Position numbers and translations under genes: made by a program. A stretch of DNA of 64,000 bases from Bacteroidota bacterium (GTDB lineage Bacteria > Bacteroidota > Bacteroidia > Bacteroidales > UBA4417): NCBI GenBank assembly GCA_013376995.1, contig JACAAZ010000010.1, positions 1-64,000 of the forward strand, in the 5' to 3' direction. Each line of letters starts with the position of its first letter. Position 1 is the first letter of the stretch. The notes under the pieces were generated by a model. It was not told where the DNA came from and ran no database searches. It saw only the letters and a program-made list of their open reading frames with translations. Of the stretch, positions 28,472-37,378 are shown piece after piece.

Positions 28472-29773
28472 ATGAGCAGAAGGTTGAACGTTTTGATAGT
28501 AGCTCATGAACTGTCGCCTTACCAGGGTTCGGAATGTGCCGAAGGCTGGAACCTTGTTACGCGCCTGGCTAAATATCATGATATTACTGTATTGTATGCA
28601 AGCAAAAGCCAATATGGCAACAACAACTATGAAGAAGCAATCAATACCTATTTCTCGAAAGAAGCTCCTATTTCAGGTTTAACGCTAATTCCTGTTGGAA
28701 GGCCTTCCCTGACCAGGTTTATTGCTTCCCTTAACTCAGTATTCGAAAAACTTGGACCGATTGGCTTGCCCTTACTTTATTTTCTTGGATATAATATCTG
28801 GCAGAAGGCAGCGTACCGACTGGGAAGAAAACTTAACCGGCAGACTCCTTTTGATGTCATTCACCAATTAACACAGATCTCATTCAGGGAACCTGGATAT
28901 CTATGGAAAACCGGCATTCCTTTTGTCTGGGGACCCACCGGTGGCACCGCTTCATTGCCCGGCTCCTATTTCAGGATGGTCTCAACACAATTCAAGTTCT
29001 TGGAAATCATCCGCTCTGTATCAAATTATATTCAATTCAACTTTGTCAGAAGAGTGGTTAGGGCCAATAAGAAAGCTGCACTGATCTACACTTTTTCACC
29101 TGAGGACCAGGAAATTTTCAGCAAAAGAGCCGGTGGGAAGGTCAAGCTTTTGTTGGATGCAGGCACGTATTCAACCAGGACAAAGACAATTACTGATAAA
29201 AACCCGAATGAAAAACTGAAAGGCATTTGGTGTGGACAACTTACCGAAAGGAAAGCCCCGGTCATCTTACTTGAAGCTCTTTCCCTTGATCCTGGCATCT
29301 GCGATAAGATCGATTTCAAAATCATTGGTAGTGGCCCTCTAAGGATGTCGCTGATGAAAAAAGCCAATGAACTTAAGCTCAAGAATATTGAATGGATCGA
29401 GAGAGTTAGCCACGAAGAGATATTTGAATTAATGGGGAAAGCGGACCTGTTTGTTCATACAAGCCTCAGGGAAGCAACTTCGAATGTGATTCCCGAAGCC
29501 CTGTCAATGGGCCTCCCGGTAATATGTCATGATGCCAATGGTATGAGTATAGCTGTTAATGAAGAATGTGGAATAAAAATTCCGTTAAAATCCCCTGAAA
29601 ACAGCATCAAAGGTTTTTATGAAGCAATTACCAGGCTAATATCTGACCGCAGTTTGCTTAATAAGCTAAAACAAGGAACATCAAAGCGTTCTGTAGAAAT
29701 CAGCTGGGATGTTATGGCGGAATCCATTGCCAAAGATTACCTTGATGTTGTCTCAGAAAAAACAATACAATAG
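28472..29773 (+). CDS. GT4-family glycosyltransferase
   Basis: The 433-residue GT-B protein begins LNVLIVAHELSPYQGSECAEGWN, and the donor domain has TSLREATSNVIPEALSMGLPVIC with an intact EX7E pair (second glutamate near residue 343). Residues around 150-160 (FVWGPTGGTASLPGS) fit the interdomain region. It lies 71 bases after the PMT-like gene and 29 bases before the second amidotransferase gene. Sugar unknown. Confidence 0.9.
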   Translation: MSRRLNVLIVAHELSPYQGSECAEGWNLVTRLAKYHDITVLYASKSQYGNNNYEEAINTYFSKEAPISGLTLIPVGRPSLTRFIASLNSVFEKLGPIGLPLLYFLGYNIWQKAAYRLGRKLNRQTPFDVIHQLTQISFREPGYLWKTGIPFVWGPTGGTASLPGSYFRMVSTQFKFLEIIRSVSNYIQFNFVRRVVRANKKAALIYTFSPEDQEIFSKRAGGKVKLLLDAGTYSTRTKTITDKNPNEKLKGIWCGQLTERKAPVILLEALSLDPGICDKIDFKIIGSGPLRMSLMKKANELKLKNIEWIERVSHEEIFELMGKADLFVHTSLREATSNVIPEALSMGLPVICHDANGMSIAVNEECGIKIPLKSPENSIKGFYEAITRLISDRSLLNKLKQGTSKRSVEISWDVMAESIAKDYLDVVSEKTIQ

Positions 29774-29802
29774 CACTGTTACAGAATTAATAGCATAACC
29801 TT

Positions 29803-31683
29803 ATGTGTGGTTTCGTTGGAATAATAAATAAAAACGGGGATACTATTGAAAGCGCAGTTCTTGATAGAATGGCTTTGTCAATCCATCATCGGGGACCAGA
29901 TGAGGAAGGTGTTCTCATAGAAGGGCCTATCGGTTTCTTCCATAAAAGGCTTTCTATCATTGACCTTTCAACCGGGAAACAACCGATGGATTTTGGCCCG
30001 TTTACCATTGTTTTTAACGGTGAGATCTATAATTATGTTGAACTGCGAAATGAACTGAAAGCAAAAGGCCATGAATTCATAACGACTTCAGATACAGAGG
30101 TTATTCTGCACCTTTACCAGGAATATGGCAAGGACTTCGTTAACCAGCTGAATGGCATGTTTGCCTTTATTATTCTCGACAGGCGTGAGAATACATTGTT
30201 TATTGCCAGGGATCATTTCGGCATTAAACCCTTGTATTGGTTCCAGGATGATCATAAGATCCTTTTCGGATCGGAAATCAAGGCAATCCTGGCCCATCCT
30301 GAAGTAACAGCTGCTGTTCACGCGGAAAACCTATACGAATACCTCACTTTCCAGTTTGTAATGGGTGAAGGAACGATGTTCCAGAATATTTTCAAGGTAA
30401 AACCCGGCTATCATGTTTCCATTAACATGGATTCCTGGGAAATCAGTGAGACCCAATACTGGAGCCCGAATTTTAAACTCGATAAGTTCCATACCGAAGA
30501 ATATTTCCTCGTTGAACTGAGAAAAATATTGGAAGAAACAGTTTCGCAACAGTTGCGTTCTGATGTACCGGTCGGCACTTATCTAAGCGGAGGCCTGGAT
30601 TCTTCCCTTGTTACCATACTTGCCTCCAAGTTCCTTGATAACCCTCTAAAGTCGTTCAGCGGAGCATTTAATGAAGGGCCAGAATTCAATGAGCTTGCTT
30701 ATGCCCGCATTGCAGCCAAAGAAGCTCATTCTGAATTGTTTGAAGTTTTCCCGACAGAACAGGAATTCATCGACCTTCTTCCTATGCTCATTTATCACCT
30801 GGATGAACCGGTAGCAGGCCCTGGATTATTCCCCCAGTACATAGTATCCAGGCTTGCCAGTAAGCATGTAAAGGTGATCCTTGGCGGACAGGGAGGTGAC
30901 GAGATTTTTGGCGGATATGCCCGTTACCTGGTGGCATACCTTGAACAAGCTATCAAGGGAGCGGTTTTTGAATCGAATGAAGAGGGTGAACACATAGTAT
31001 CTTTGAAATCCATCCTGCCAAACCTGCCGACATTAAGGCAGTATGTCCCTATGATGAAGACCTTTTGGAGTGATGGCACCTTTGAACCAATGGACAGGAG
31101 GTATTACAGCCTGATAAACCGGATGGGATCCCTTGAAGGATTTTTTGAGCCTGAATTCATCAACCAACGCGATGACGAGCTCATTTTCAATAAGTTTTCA
31201 GGATATTTCAACCATTCCGACACGAAAAGTTACTTCAACAAAATGACCCATTTCGATATGTTTGGTAGTTTGCCTGGCCTGCTTCAGGTTGAAGACAGGG
31301 TTAGCATGGCTGTTTCTATCGAATCGAGGGTACCGCTTCTCGACAGGCGCATAGTTGACCTCATCTCACGAATGCCTGCAGGAATGAAATTCAAGGGTGG
31401 TGAAATGAAATACCTGCTTAAAAAGACCATCCGTGACCTAATCCCTGAACCGATTATGAAACGGAAGGATAAAATGGGATTCCCTGTTCCCCTTCATATA
31501 TGGTCGAAGAACAAGGCCCACGATTTCATTATGGATACATTGTTATCGAAAGCAGCAAGAGAAAGGAATATCATCAATACAAAGTATATAGAAAAGCTCA
31601 TAAACTCTGAACAACCTTTTAGCCGTGGCTTATGGGGGCTTCTATCTCTCGAATTATGGTTTAACCAATTTATAGACAAATAA
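29803..31683 (+). CDS. asnB: Asparagine synthase-like glutamine amidotransferase, copy 2
   Basis: The 626-residue protein has the same layout as the copy at 17562: N-terminal MCGFVGI with Cys2, HRGPDEEG, VFNGEIYNYVE, the ATP pyrophosphatase loop SGGLDSS at 262-268, and IESRVPLLDRR late in the synthetase half. The two copies are clearly diverged (for example QGGDEIFGG here, DGGDELFAG there), so they are not a fresh duplication. The next gene, a nucleotide-sugar dehydrogenase, starts 8 bases downstream. That position supports amidation of a uronic acid rather than asparagine supply, by analogy with uronamide-containing O-antigens (inference). Confidence 0.9.
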   Translation: MCGFVGIINKNGDTIESAVLDRMALSIHHRGPDEEGVLIEGPIGFFHKRLSIIDLSTGKQPMDFGPFTIVFNGEIYNYVELRNELKAKGHEFITTSDTEVILHLYQEYGKDFVNQLNGMFAFIILDRRENTLFIARDHFGIKPLYWFQDDHKILFGSEIKAILAHPEVTAAVHAENLYEYLTFQFVMGEGTMFQNIFKVKPGYHVSINMDSWEISETQYWSPNFKLDKFHTEEYFLVELRKILEETVSQQLRSDVPVGTYLSGGLDSSLVTILASKFLDNPLKSFSGAFNEGPEFNELAYARIAAKEAHSELFEVFPTEQEFIDLLPMLIYHLDEPVAGPGLFPQYIVSRLASKHVKVILGGQGGDEIFGGYARYLVAYLEQAIKGAVFESNEEGEHIVSLKSILPNLPTLRQYVPMMKTFWSDGTFEPMDRRYYSLINRMGSLEGFFEPEFINQRDDELIFNKFSGYFNHSDTKSYFNKMTHFDMFGSLPGLLQVEDRVSMAVSIESRVPLLDRRIVDLISRMPAGMKFKGGEMKYLLKKTIRDLIPEPIMKRKDKMGFPVPLHIWSKNKAHDFIMDTLLSKAARERNIINTKYIEKLINSEQPFSRGLWGLLSLELWFNQFIDK

Positions 31684-31691
31684 ATAATCAA

Positions 31692-33413
31692 ATGGAACAA
31701 ATGAACATGCCTATCAAGGCTGAAAACTGGAAAATTGAAAAAATCGGAGTTATAGGTCCCGGTATTGTTGGAATGCCTATGGCAAGTATGCTGGCTAATG
31801 CAAGAATCCGGATTGGAACCGATACCCCTGCAAAAGTATTGGTAGTGCAAAGGGATTCAAGGAATTCGGGATGGAAAGTTGACTGTATCAACAGTGGTAA
31901 ATCCGTTATCGGGGGTATAGAACCTGAATTGGATGATATTACCCGCGAAGGTGTTAAAGCCGGGATCCTTTCCGCAACCTCCGACTTCTCCAACCTGTCA
32001 GATGCCGATGTAGTGCTTGTATCAGTCCAGACTGATAAAAAGGGATTTGAACCGGATTACGGCCCGCTCTTCGGAGCCCTTGAAAAACTAGGTGAAGCGC
32101 TGTCGAAGAAACCAGCCGGGAAAATTCCCCTTGTGGTTTTTGAATCCACCCTTGCACCTACCACCATGGATACCTTAATCCGCGCCCATTTTATGAAATA
32201 TGGCCTGCAGGAAGGCAAGGATATCCTTTTGGGAAATAGCCCTAACCGTGTTATGCCCGGCCGCCTGGTTGAACGTATCCGTAAGTCAGATAAACTGGCC
32301 GGTGGTCTTCACCCGGAAACACCCAAACTAATTGCGAAACTTTATAAGAATATCGTCATCGATGGGGAGGTTTACCAAACCAACAGCCTTACAGCTGAGA
32401 TCGTAAAGACCCTGGAAAATGCTTACAGGGATGTCAGGATAGCCTTTTCGACCGAGATAGTCAGGTATTGCGATGAGCATAATATCGATTTTTACAAGGT
32501 GAGGGATAAGGTAAACGCCAAGATGGCTCAGACCGATAACGCGACTGTTGATCCCAATGCAGTTCCAAGTGGTGGTATCCTGATCCCGATGCTGGGAGTT
32601 GGTGGCCATTGCCTTCCAAAAGATGGAATTCTCCTCTGGTGGCGCAATATTGAGACCGGAACAGATACTTCCAACAGCCTGATCCTGAATTCACGCCTGA
32701 TCAACGATGAATCCCCTGTGTTCACTTTCAAACAAGCGGAAAAGCAATTCGGAAGTATGAAAGGCAAGAAGATCGCATTGCTTGGTGTGGCTTACAGGTT
32801 CAATTCGGAAGATACCCGTAACTCCCCAACCCTTACCCTTGCCAATTACCTCAGGGACAACGGCTACAATTACCTGATGCATGATCCATATGTAAAAGGT
32901 GATGACCAGAACCTGGAAAAATACAACCAGCAGGGAAGCTACGAACGTGATCTTAATTTAGTCCTTAAAGATGCCGATTACATTTTCCTATGCCAATCGC
33001 ATAAGGAATATATGGACCAGGTTGAACTTATTGTTTCAGCAAGCAAATCATTGAAAGGTGTTGTCGATGCCAGCAATATCTATAAAGCATCCTACTTTGA
33101 AGCTAAGGGAATTCCTTATACCGGTATAGGCCGCGGCAAGAACGAGCCTTCAGATGAGTTTGTTTCTTTCGTGCTGAAGAGTTTCCAGTCTATGGAAAAC
33201 GGCCTTGGCATGGAACTTCAGAACCTCATTAATTTCTACAATGCGAATTATGCATTTGATGAATACAACAAGGTGAAGTTCAGCGAAGTACAACGCCTTG
33301 CCAAGACCTGTTCAACTGGATGCGAGATTGCTGATGCTATTCCGGTGACTGATGTTCCTGTTTTCCAGGGATTTTCGGCTAAGCTTTCTGAAACAGCCTC
33401 CAGGATTCGCTAA
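31692..33413 (+). CDS. UDP-glucose/GDP-mannose dehydrogenase family protein with long C-terminus
   Basis: The 573-residue protein has the family's NAD site near the N-terminus (GVIGPGIVGMPMA), the central helix TAEIVKTLENAYRDVRIAF with the catalytic Lys and Asn, and the active-site cysteine at C307 in GVGGHCLPKDG. The UDP-binding domain (GKKIALLGVAYRFNSEDTRNSP) follows near residues 357-380. The family oxidises a nucleotide sugar's C6 to a uronic acid in two NAD steps. Usual length is about 430 residues. Here about 100 extra residues (from ~465) follow the expected end, and the N-terminal domain is also enlarged (ARIRIGTDTPAKVLVV). Substrate cannot be assigned. Confidence 0.88.
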   Translation: MEQMNMPIKAENWKIEKIGVIGPGIVGMPMASMLANARIRIGTDTPAKVLVVQRDSRNSGWKVDCINSGKSVIGGIEPELDDITREGVKAGILSATSDFSNLSDADVVLVSVQTDKKGFEPDYGPLFGALEKLGEALSKKPAGKIPLVVFESTLAPTTMDTLIRAHFMKYGLQEGKDILLGNSPNRVMPGRLVERIRKSDKLAGGLHPETPKLIAKLYKNIVIDGEVYQTNSLTAEIVKTLENAYRDVRIAFSTEIVRYCDEHNIDFYKVRDKVNAKMAQTDNATVDPNAVPSGGILIPMLGVGGHCLPKDGILLWWRNIETGTDTSNSLILNSRLINDESPVFTFKQAEKQFGSMKGKKIALLGVAYRFNSEDTRNSPTLTLANYLRDNGYNYLMHDPYVKGDDQNLEKYNQQGSYERDLNLVLKDADYIFLCQSHKEYMDQVELIVSASKSLKGVVDASNIYKASYFEAKGIPYTGIGRGKNEPSDEFVSFVLKSFQSMENGLGMELQNLINFYNANYAFDEYNKVKFSEVQRLAKTCSTGCEIADAIPVTDVPVFQGFSAKLSETASRIR

Positions 33414-33442
33414 TTCAAAATTTTCAAACTAATATTGAATTC

Positions 33443-34768
33443 ATGATCACTGAACAAAGATCCTGGGGAATAATAGGAGGCGGTATCCTGGGCATGACCC
33501 TGGCATTACGGCTTCAGCAGGCCGGGCAGAAGGTAACGATCTTCGAATCGGCTGATAAACCAGGTGGGCTTACCAGTTCCTGGCAAATGGATGGCATAAC
33601 CTGGGACCGTTTCTACCATGTGATCCTGATGTCGGATCTCAATACCCGCAAAATCCTGCATGAAATAGGGCTGGATGAGCAGATGAACTGGGTGGAAACC
33701 CGCACGGGGTTCTATTCAGGAGGGAAACTGTATTCCATGTCAAACCTTATTGAGTTCTTCAAATTTCCTCCAATAAACCTGATTGACAAGTTCAGATTAG
33801 GTGTTACCATTTTCATGGCTTCCAAGATAAAAAACTGGCATCGCCTTGAGAATATCCTGGTTGCAGATTGGCTGACACGCTGGTCGGGGAAAAGGGTTTT
33901 TGAAAAGATCTGGCTTCCCCTGCTGAAAGCCAAGCTGGGAGAAAACTATAAAAATACCTCCGCGGCTTTTATCTGGTCAACCATACAACGCATGTATGCT
34001 GCCCGGAAGAGTGGACTTAAAAAGGAGATGTTTGGATATGTTACCGGTGGTTATGAAGTGATTAATGAGCGATTCGCTCAATACCTCATTGAAAAAGGAG
34101 TGGAATTCAAGTTGGGGTCGGGCATTGGCAAAGTTGATGCCAGCTCAGATGCTACTATCGTTGTGGAAACAACTGCCGGTGAAAAATTCAAATTCGACCA
34201 GGTAATCTCCACCCTTTCTCCATCACAATCTGTTAATCTTGCCAGCAACCTCACAGCTGCAGAGAAGGAGAAACACCGCAATGTCAGGTACCTGGGAGTT
34301 ATATGTCCATCTGTAATCCTCAGCAAGCCTATTTCTCCCTATTATGTGACGAATATCACGGATACCGGAACACCCTTTACCGGGATCATCGAAATGACAG
34401 CCCTCATCGACAAGGAAAAGGAGATGAAAGGGAATAACCTTGTTTACCTTCCAAAATATGTAAACCCTGATGACCCCTTATTTGAAAGCAGCGAAGCAGA
34501 AATTCGCAAAATATTCCTGGGCTCACTGCTTAAAATGTACCCTGAATTAAGTGAGAAGGATGTGTTGTTTTTCGGAGTTGCCAAGGCCAGGATCGTATTC
34601 GCGCTTCCCACCCTAGGATATTCACGAAGCCTACCTGGCATCAGCACTTCCATGCAGAATTTCCATATTGTCAACTCTGCACAGATCATCAACGGCACCC
34701 TGAATGTGAATGAAACCATACTGGTGGCTGAATCCAAACTTAAACAGATCCTTGATGAGCAAAAATAG
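33443..34768 (+). CDS. FAD-dependent amine-oxidase-fold oxidoreductase
   Basis: The 441-residue protein starts with an FAD dinucleotide motif (GIIGGGILGMTLALRLQ) followed by IFESADKPGGLTSSW, the pattern of protoporphyrinogen-oxidase/phytoene-desaturase/UDP-galactopyranose-mutase-like flavoproteins. VTGGYEVINERFAQYL near residue 200 fits the GG-containing second FAD segment. Homologues in glycan loci have no agreed substrate, so I assign none. The next gene, a deacetylase, overlaps it by 14 bases, suggesting that the two act in the same step or modify the same sugar. Confidence 0.82.
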   Translation: MITEQRSWGIIGGGILGMTLALRLQQAGQKVTIFESADKPGGLTSSWQMDGITWDRFYHVILMSDLNTRKILHEIGLDEQMNWVETRTGFYSGGKLYSMSNLIEFFKFPPINLIDKFRLGVTIFMASKIKNWHRLENILVADWLTRWSGKRVFEKIWLPLLKAKLGENYKNTSAAFIWSTIQRMYAARKSGLKKEMFGYVTGGYEVINERFAQYLIEKGVEFKLGSGIGKVDASSDATIVVETTAGEKFKFDQVISTLSPSQSVNLASNLTAAEKEKHRNVRYLGVICPSVILSKPISPYYVTNITDTGTPFTGIIEMTALIDKEKEMKGNNLVYLPKYVNPDDPLFESSEAEIRKIFLGSLLKMYPELSEKDVLFFGVAKARIVFALPTLGYSRSLPGISTSMQNFHIVNSAQIINGTLNVNETILVAESKLKQILDEQK

Positions 34769-35726
34769 CAAACCCATTGCCGGGATATCCCTGGACCTTG
34801 ACAACCAATGGTCCTATATGAAAATCCATGGAGATGAAGGCTGGGATAAGTATCCTTCCTATTTCGACATCTTTGTCCCTCATATTCTGAATGTGCTCGA
34901 CAAACTTGATCTGAAAATTACATTTTTCATCGTTGGTAAGGATACCGAATCGGAATCGAACAGGAAATACCTTAAGATGATTACAGATCGGGGCCATGAG
35001 GTAGGAAACCATTCCTATCACCATGAATCATGGCTTCAAACTTACAGTCCTGAAAAGATTGAAAAAGAGATCCGTGAAGCAGAAGAAGCCATTGAACTGG
35101 CTACCGGGAAGAAGACTACAGGATTCAGGGGGCCTGGTTTCAGTTGGAGCATCGACCTTCTAAAGGTTCTGGAAAAAAGAGGATATCGTTATGATGCCTC
35201 TACCCTACCCACTTACCTGGGGCCGCTAGCCAGGATGTACTATTTCTGGAAGTCAGATCTAAGCAAGGAAGAAAAACGGGCGAGAAAAGAGCTCTTCGGA
35301 AAATTCAGCGAAGGTTACAGGAAACTGAAGCCTTACAATTGGGACCTCGGCGATAACCGTAAACTACTGGAAATCCCGGTAACTACTATGCCCCTGTTCA
35401 AATTCCCCTTTCACCTGAGTTACCTTATTTACCTGGGGAACATTTCACCTTTCCTGATGCGGTTATATCTGAACACTGCCATCATGCTATGCAAACTAAC
35501 CTCCACTCCTATCAGTTTCCTTTTGCACCCTCTCGACCTTATAGGTGGCGACCAGGTAACAGAACTTGCTTTCTTCCCGGGAATGAATGTAAGCAGTGAT
35601 CAGAAAGTGAAGGTATTCGTGCAGGTAATTGAAACGCTGAAGCGCCATTACAATATGAGATCAATGGATGTATTCCAGAAAGAACTGAAACAGCGCAAAC
35701 TCAAGCTAAAACAACCCGTAAAATAA
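34755..35726 (+). CDS. Polysaccharide deacetylase-like protein (NodB/CE4 fold)
   Basis: An open frame extends upstream to 34710, but I place the start at the ATG at 34755 (MSKNSKPIAGISLDLD). This leaves a 14-base overlap with the flavoprotein gene and a normal N-terminus of 323 residues. CE4 motifs in order are SLDLDNQW (motif 1), GNHSYHHESW (motif 2, HSxxH), GFRGPGFSW (motif 3) and FLLHPLD (late histidine). Central residues ~220-255 are hydrophobic. No signal peptide is visible. It probably removes an acetyl group from a lipid-linked sugar or a precursor. Together with the acetyltransferase it could set the N-acetylation pattern of the polymer. Confidence 0.85.
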   Translation: MSKNSKPIAGISLDLDNQWSYMKIHGDEGWDKYPSYFDIFVPHILNVLDKLDLKITFFIVGKDTESESNRKYLKMITDRGHEVGNHSYHHESWLQTYSPEKIEKEIREAEEAIELATGKKTTGFRGPGFSWSIDLLKVLEKRGYRYDASTLPTYLGPLARMYYFWKSDLSKEEKRARKELFGKFSEGYRKLKPYNWDLGDNRKLLEIPVTTMPLFKFPFHLSYLIYLGNISPFLMRLYLNTAIMLCKLTSTPISFLLHPLDLIGGDQVTELAFFPGMNVSSDQKVKVFVQVIETLKRHYNMRSMDVFQKELKQRKLKLKQPVK

Positions 35727-35782
35727 GAATGCCGGATCTGCTTTTTTAATGATCTGCAAAGGAGAATTCAGTTATACATGAA

Positions 35783-37147
35783 ATGTCAGCTAAAGGATTG
35801 ATCAGTCATATTCTAGATTACAGGAAGCTCATTTCAGCTTTCCTTGCTACGTTGCTGTTTCTTGCATTCCTGTATTATGTCCATATTCCGAAGAACCTTC
35901 TTTATAGCGTACTGCTGGTTCTCTTATGCTTTGCATTGTATCTCGGTTCTAAACAAAAGAACAATCTCCTGGTACTTGGCGTGTTGGGAGGTGTAAGCCT
36001 TGTAGTGGTGCTTTTTCAACTCTGGCAAGCATGGTCGACATTTTTCGTAATCAATGAATGGGATTTCCTGGCATTGTACACTTATGGCAAGGCCGGAGCC
36101 GATGGACTAGCATTTTATGATCCTGCCAGTTTCACGCATTTTATGGAGACCATCCCTGTAAACATGCAGTTAAGCCAGGATTTCTACGATTCTGTCATCA
36201 AAGTTGGATGCGATTATCCACCCACCTCCATGCTATTATTCGCCCCGCTGGGTTCACTAGAAGTTCATACAGCACTGGTTGTATGGCGATTATTTATTAT
36301 ACTGGCCTTACTAGCTGACATTTACCTGGTTTATAAAATTTTCGATACGCATGAGAACAGGTGGTTTCGCCTTCTCATTGTAGTAATCCTGGTTTTTGTG
36401 CTTCCGAGTACCAATATGACGCTTAACCTTTGCCAGACAAACTTTTTCGTTTTGTTTTTCATCCTGCTTGCCTATCGGGACAAGGACAACTGGAAGGCGG
36501 GTATGTTCCTGGCACTTGCAGTGGTTTTTAAACCAGTAGCGGCAGTAGTTAGCCTGTATTTCTTTGTGAACCGGAAATGGAAACCAATCACTTCCTTCAT
36601 TCTGACAGGTTTAGCACTCTGCCTCTTGTCCATCTTATTCTTTGGTTGGAGTAATTTCATCACCTTCTTTACCTCTCCACCAACATCAAGAATTCCTCTG
36701 ACAAATTACTATGCCATTACGTTCAACCAGTCACTTTATGCAATCTTATACAGGTTAAGCCTGCATGATGGAATGGCATTATTATCACAAAACCTGAGCA
36801 TGATAGTCCTTTTTTCTTCAGCGGTACTGACTGCCACAGCTTGCTTAGGCTCAGTGCGACTTTCAAGAATAAACAGCAATGCAGCATTCCTGATTTTTTT
36901 ACCCCTTGCCCTTCTCATTTACCCGCTTTTTTGGATACACTATGCAGTGATCCTCTTACCCTTGCTTTTTGAAATAATCAGCTATAAAAACAAGACCGCT
37001 TTGAGTTATTTTCTGGTCATATTCCTGCTAGTCATAAACAGCATTTTTACAGCTTGCTTGCTGCTGTTGGCATTGCTGGTCTTTTTCTCATTCAGGAAAC
37101 AGTCAGTTTTTGGGCCGATTGATATCAAATTCCTTCACTTTCGCTGA
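35783..37147 (+). CDS. GT87-like (DUF2029) integral-membrane glycosyltransferase, copy 1
   Basis: The 454-residue protein has about ten to twelve membrane helices. The first periplasmic loop contains WDFLALYTYGKAGADGLAFYDP, and a later loop has GCDYPPTSMLLFAPLG. NLCQTNFFVLFFILLAYRDKDN and the VFKPVAAV segment complete the DUF2029/GT87 pattern. Members use polyprenyl-phosphate-linked sugars (mannose or arabinose in known actinobacterial cases) on the outer face of the membrane. A closely related gene follows at 37379. It probably adds a side-chain sugar after flipping (inference). Confidence 0.82.
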   Translation: MSAKGLISHILDYRKLISAFLATLLFLAFLYYVHIPKNLLYSVLLVLLCFALYLGSKQKNNLLVLGVLGGVSLVVVLFQLWQAWSTFFVINEWDFLALYTYGKAGADGLAFYDPASFTHFMETIPVNMQLSQDFYDSVIKVGCDYPPTSMLLFAPLGSLEVHTALVVWRLFIILALLADIYLVYKIFDTHENRWFRLLIVVILVFVLPSTNMTLNLCQTNFFVLFFILLAYRDKDNWKAGMFLALAVVFKPVAAVVSLYFFVNRKWKPITSFILTGLALCLLSILFFGWSNFITFFTSPPTSRIPLTNYYAITFNQSLYAILYRLSLHDGMALLSQNLSMIVLFSSAVLTATACLGSVRLSRINSNAAFLIFLPLALLIYPLFWIHYAVILLPLLFEIISYKNKTALSYFLVIFLLVINSIFTACLLLLALLVFFSFRKQSVFGPIDIKFLHFR

Positions 37148-37378
37148 AAATCAGCTTAGCCTTTCCCATCTCAATTTTATACTGGAAATTCTGAGCCTTT
37201 ATTCCTAAATCTTTGTTCTCAAATAGTTGCTCGCTCTTTTAATCTCAGGATTTAGAGATTAAAGGAATTTTCAAAAAGTCTCGATAATTTTGACATCCAA
37301 AAAGCACTTGAGGTTAGATTGTTCTATCAGCCTTTGTTAAGTTAACTACCGGCAGGATTTCTATTGTATTCTTTTATT

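Noticed and set aside
37285-37292. TAATTTTG as promoter of the second GT87-like gene
   Set aside because: It fits the -7 consensus but lacks a -33 partner; not reported as a separate feature.
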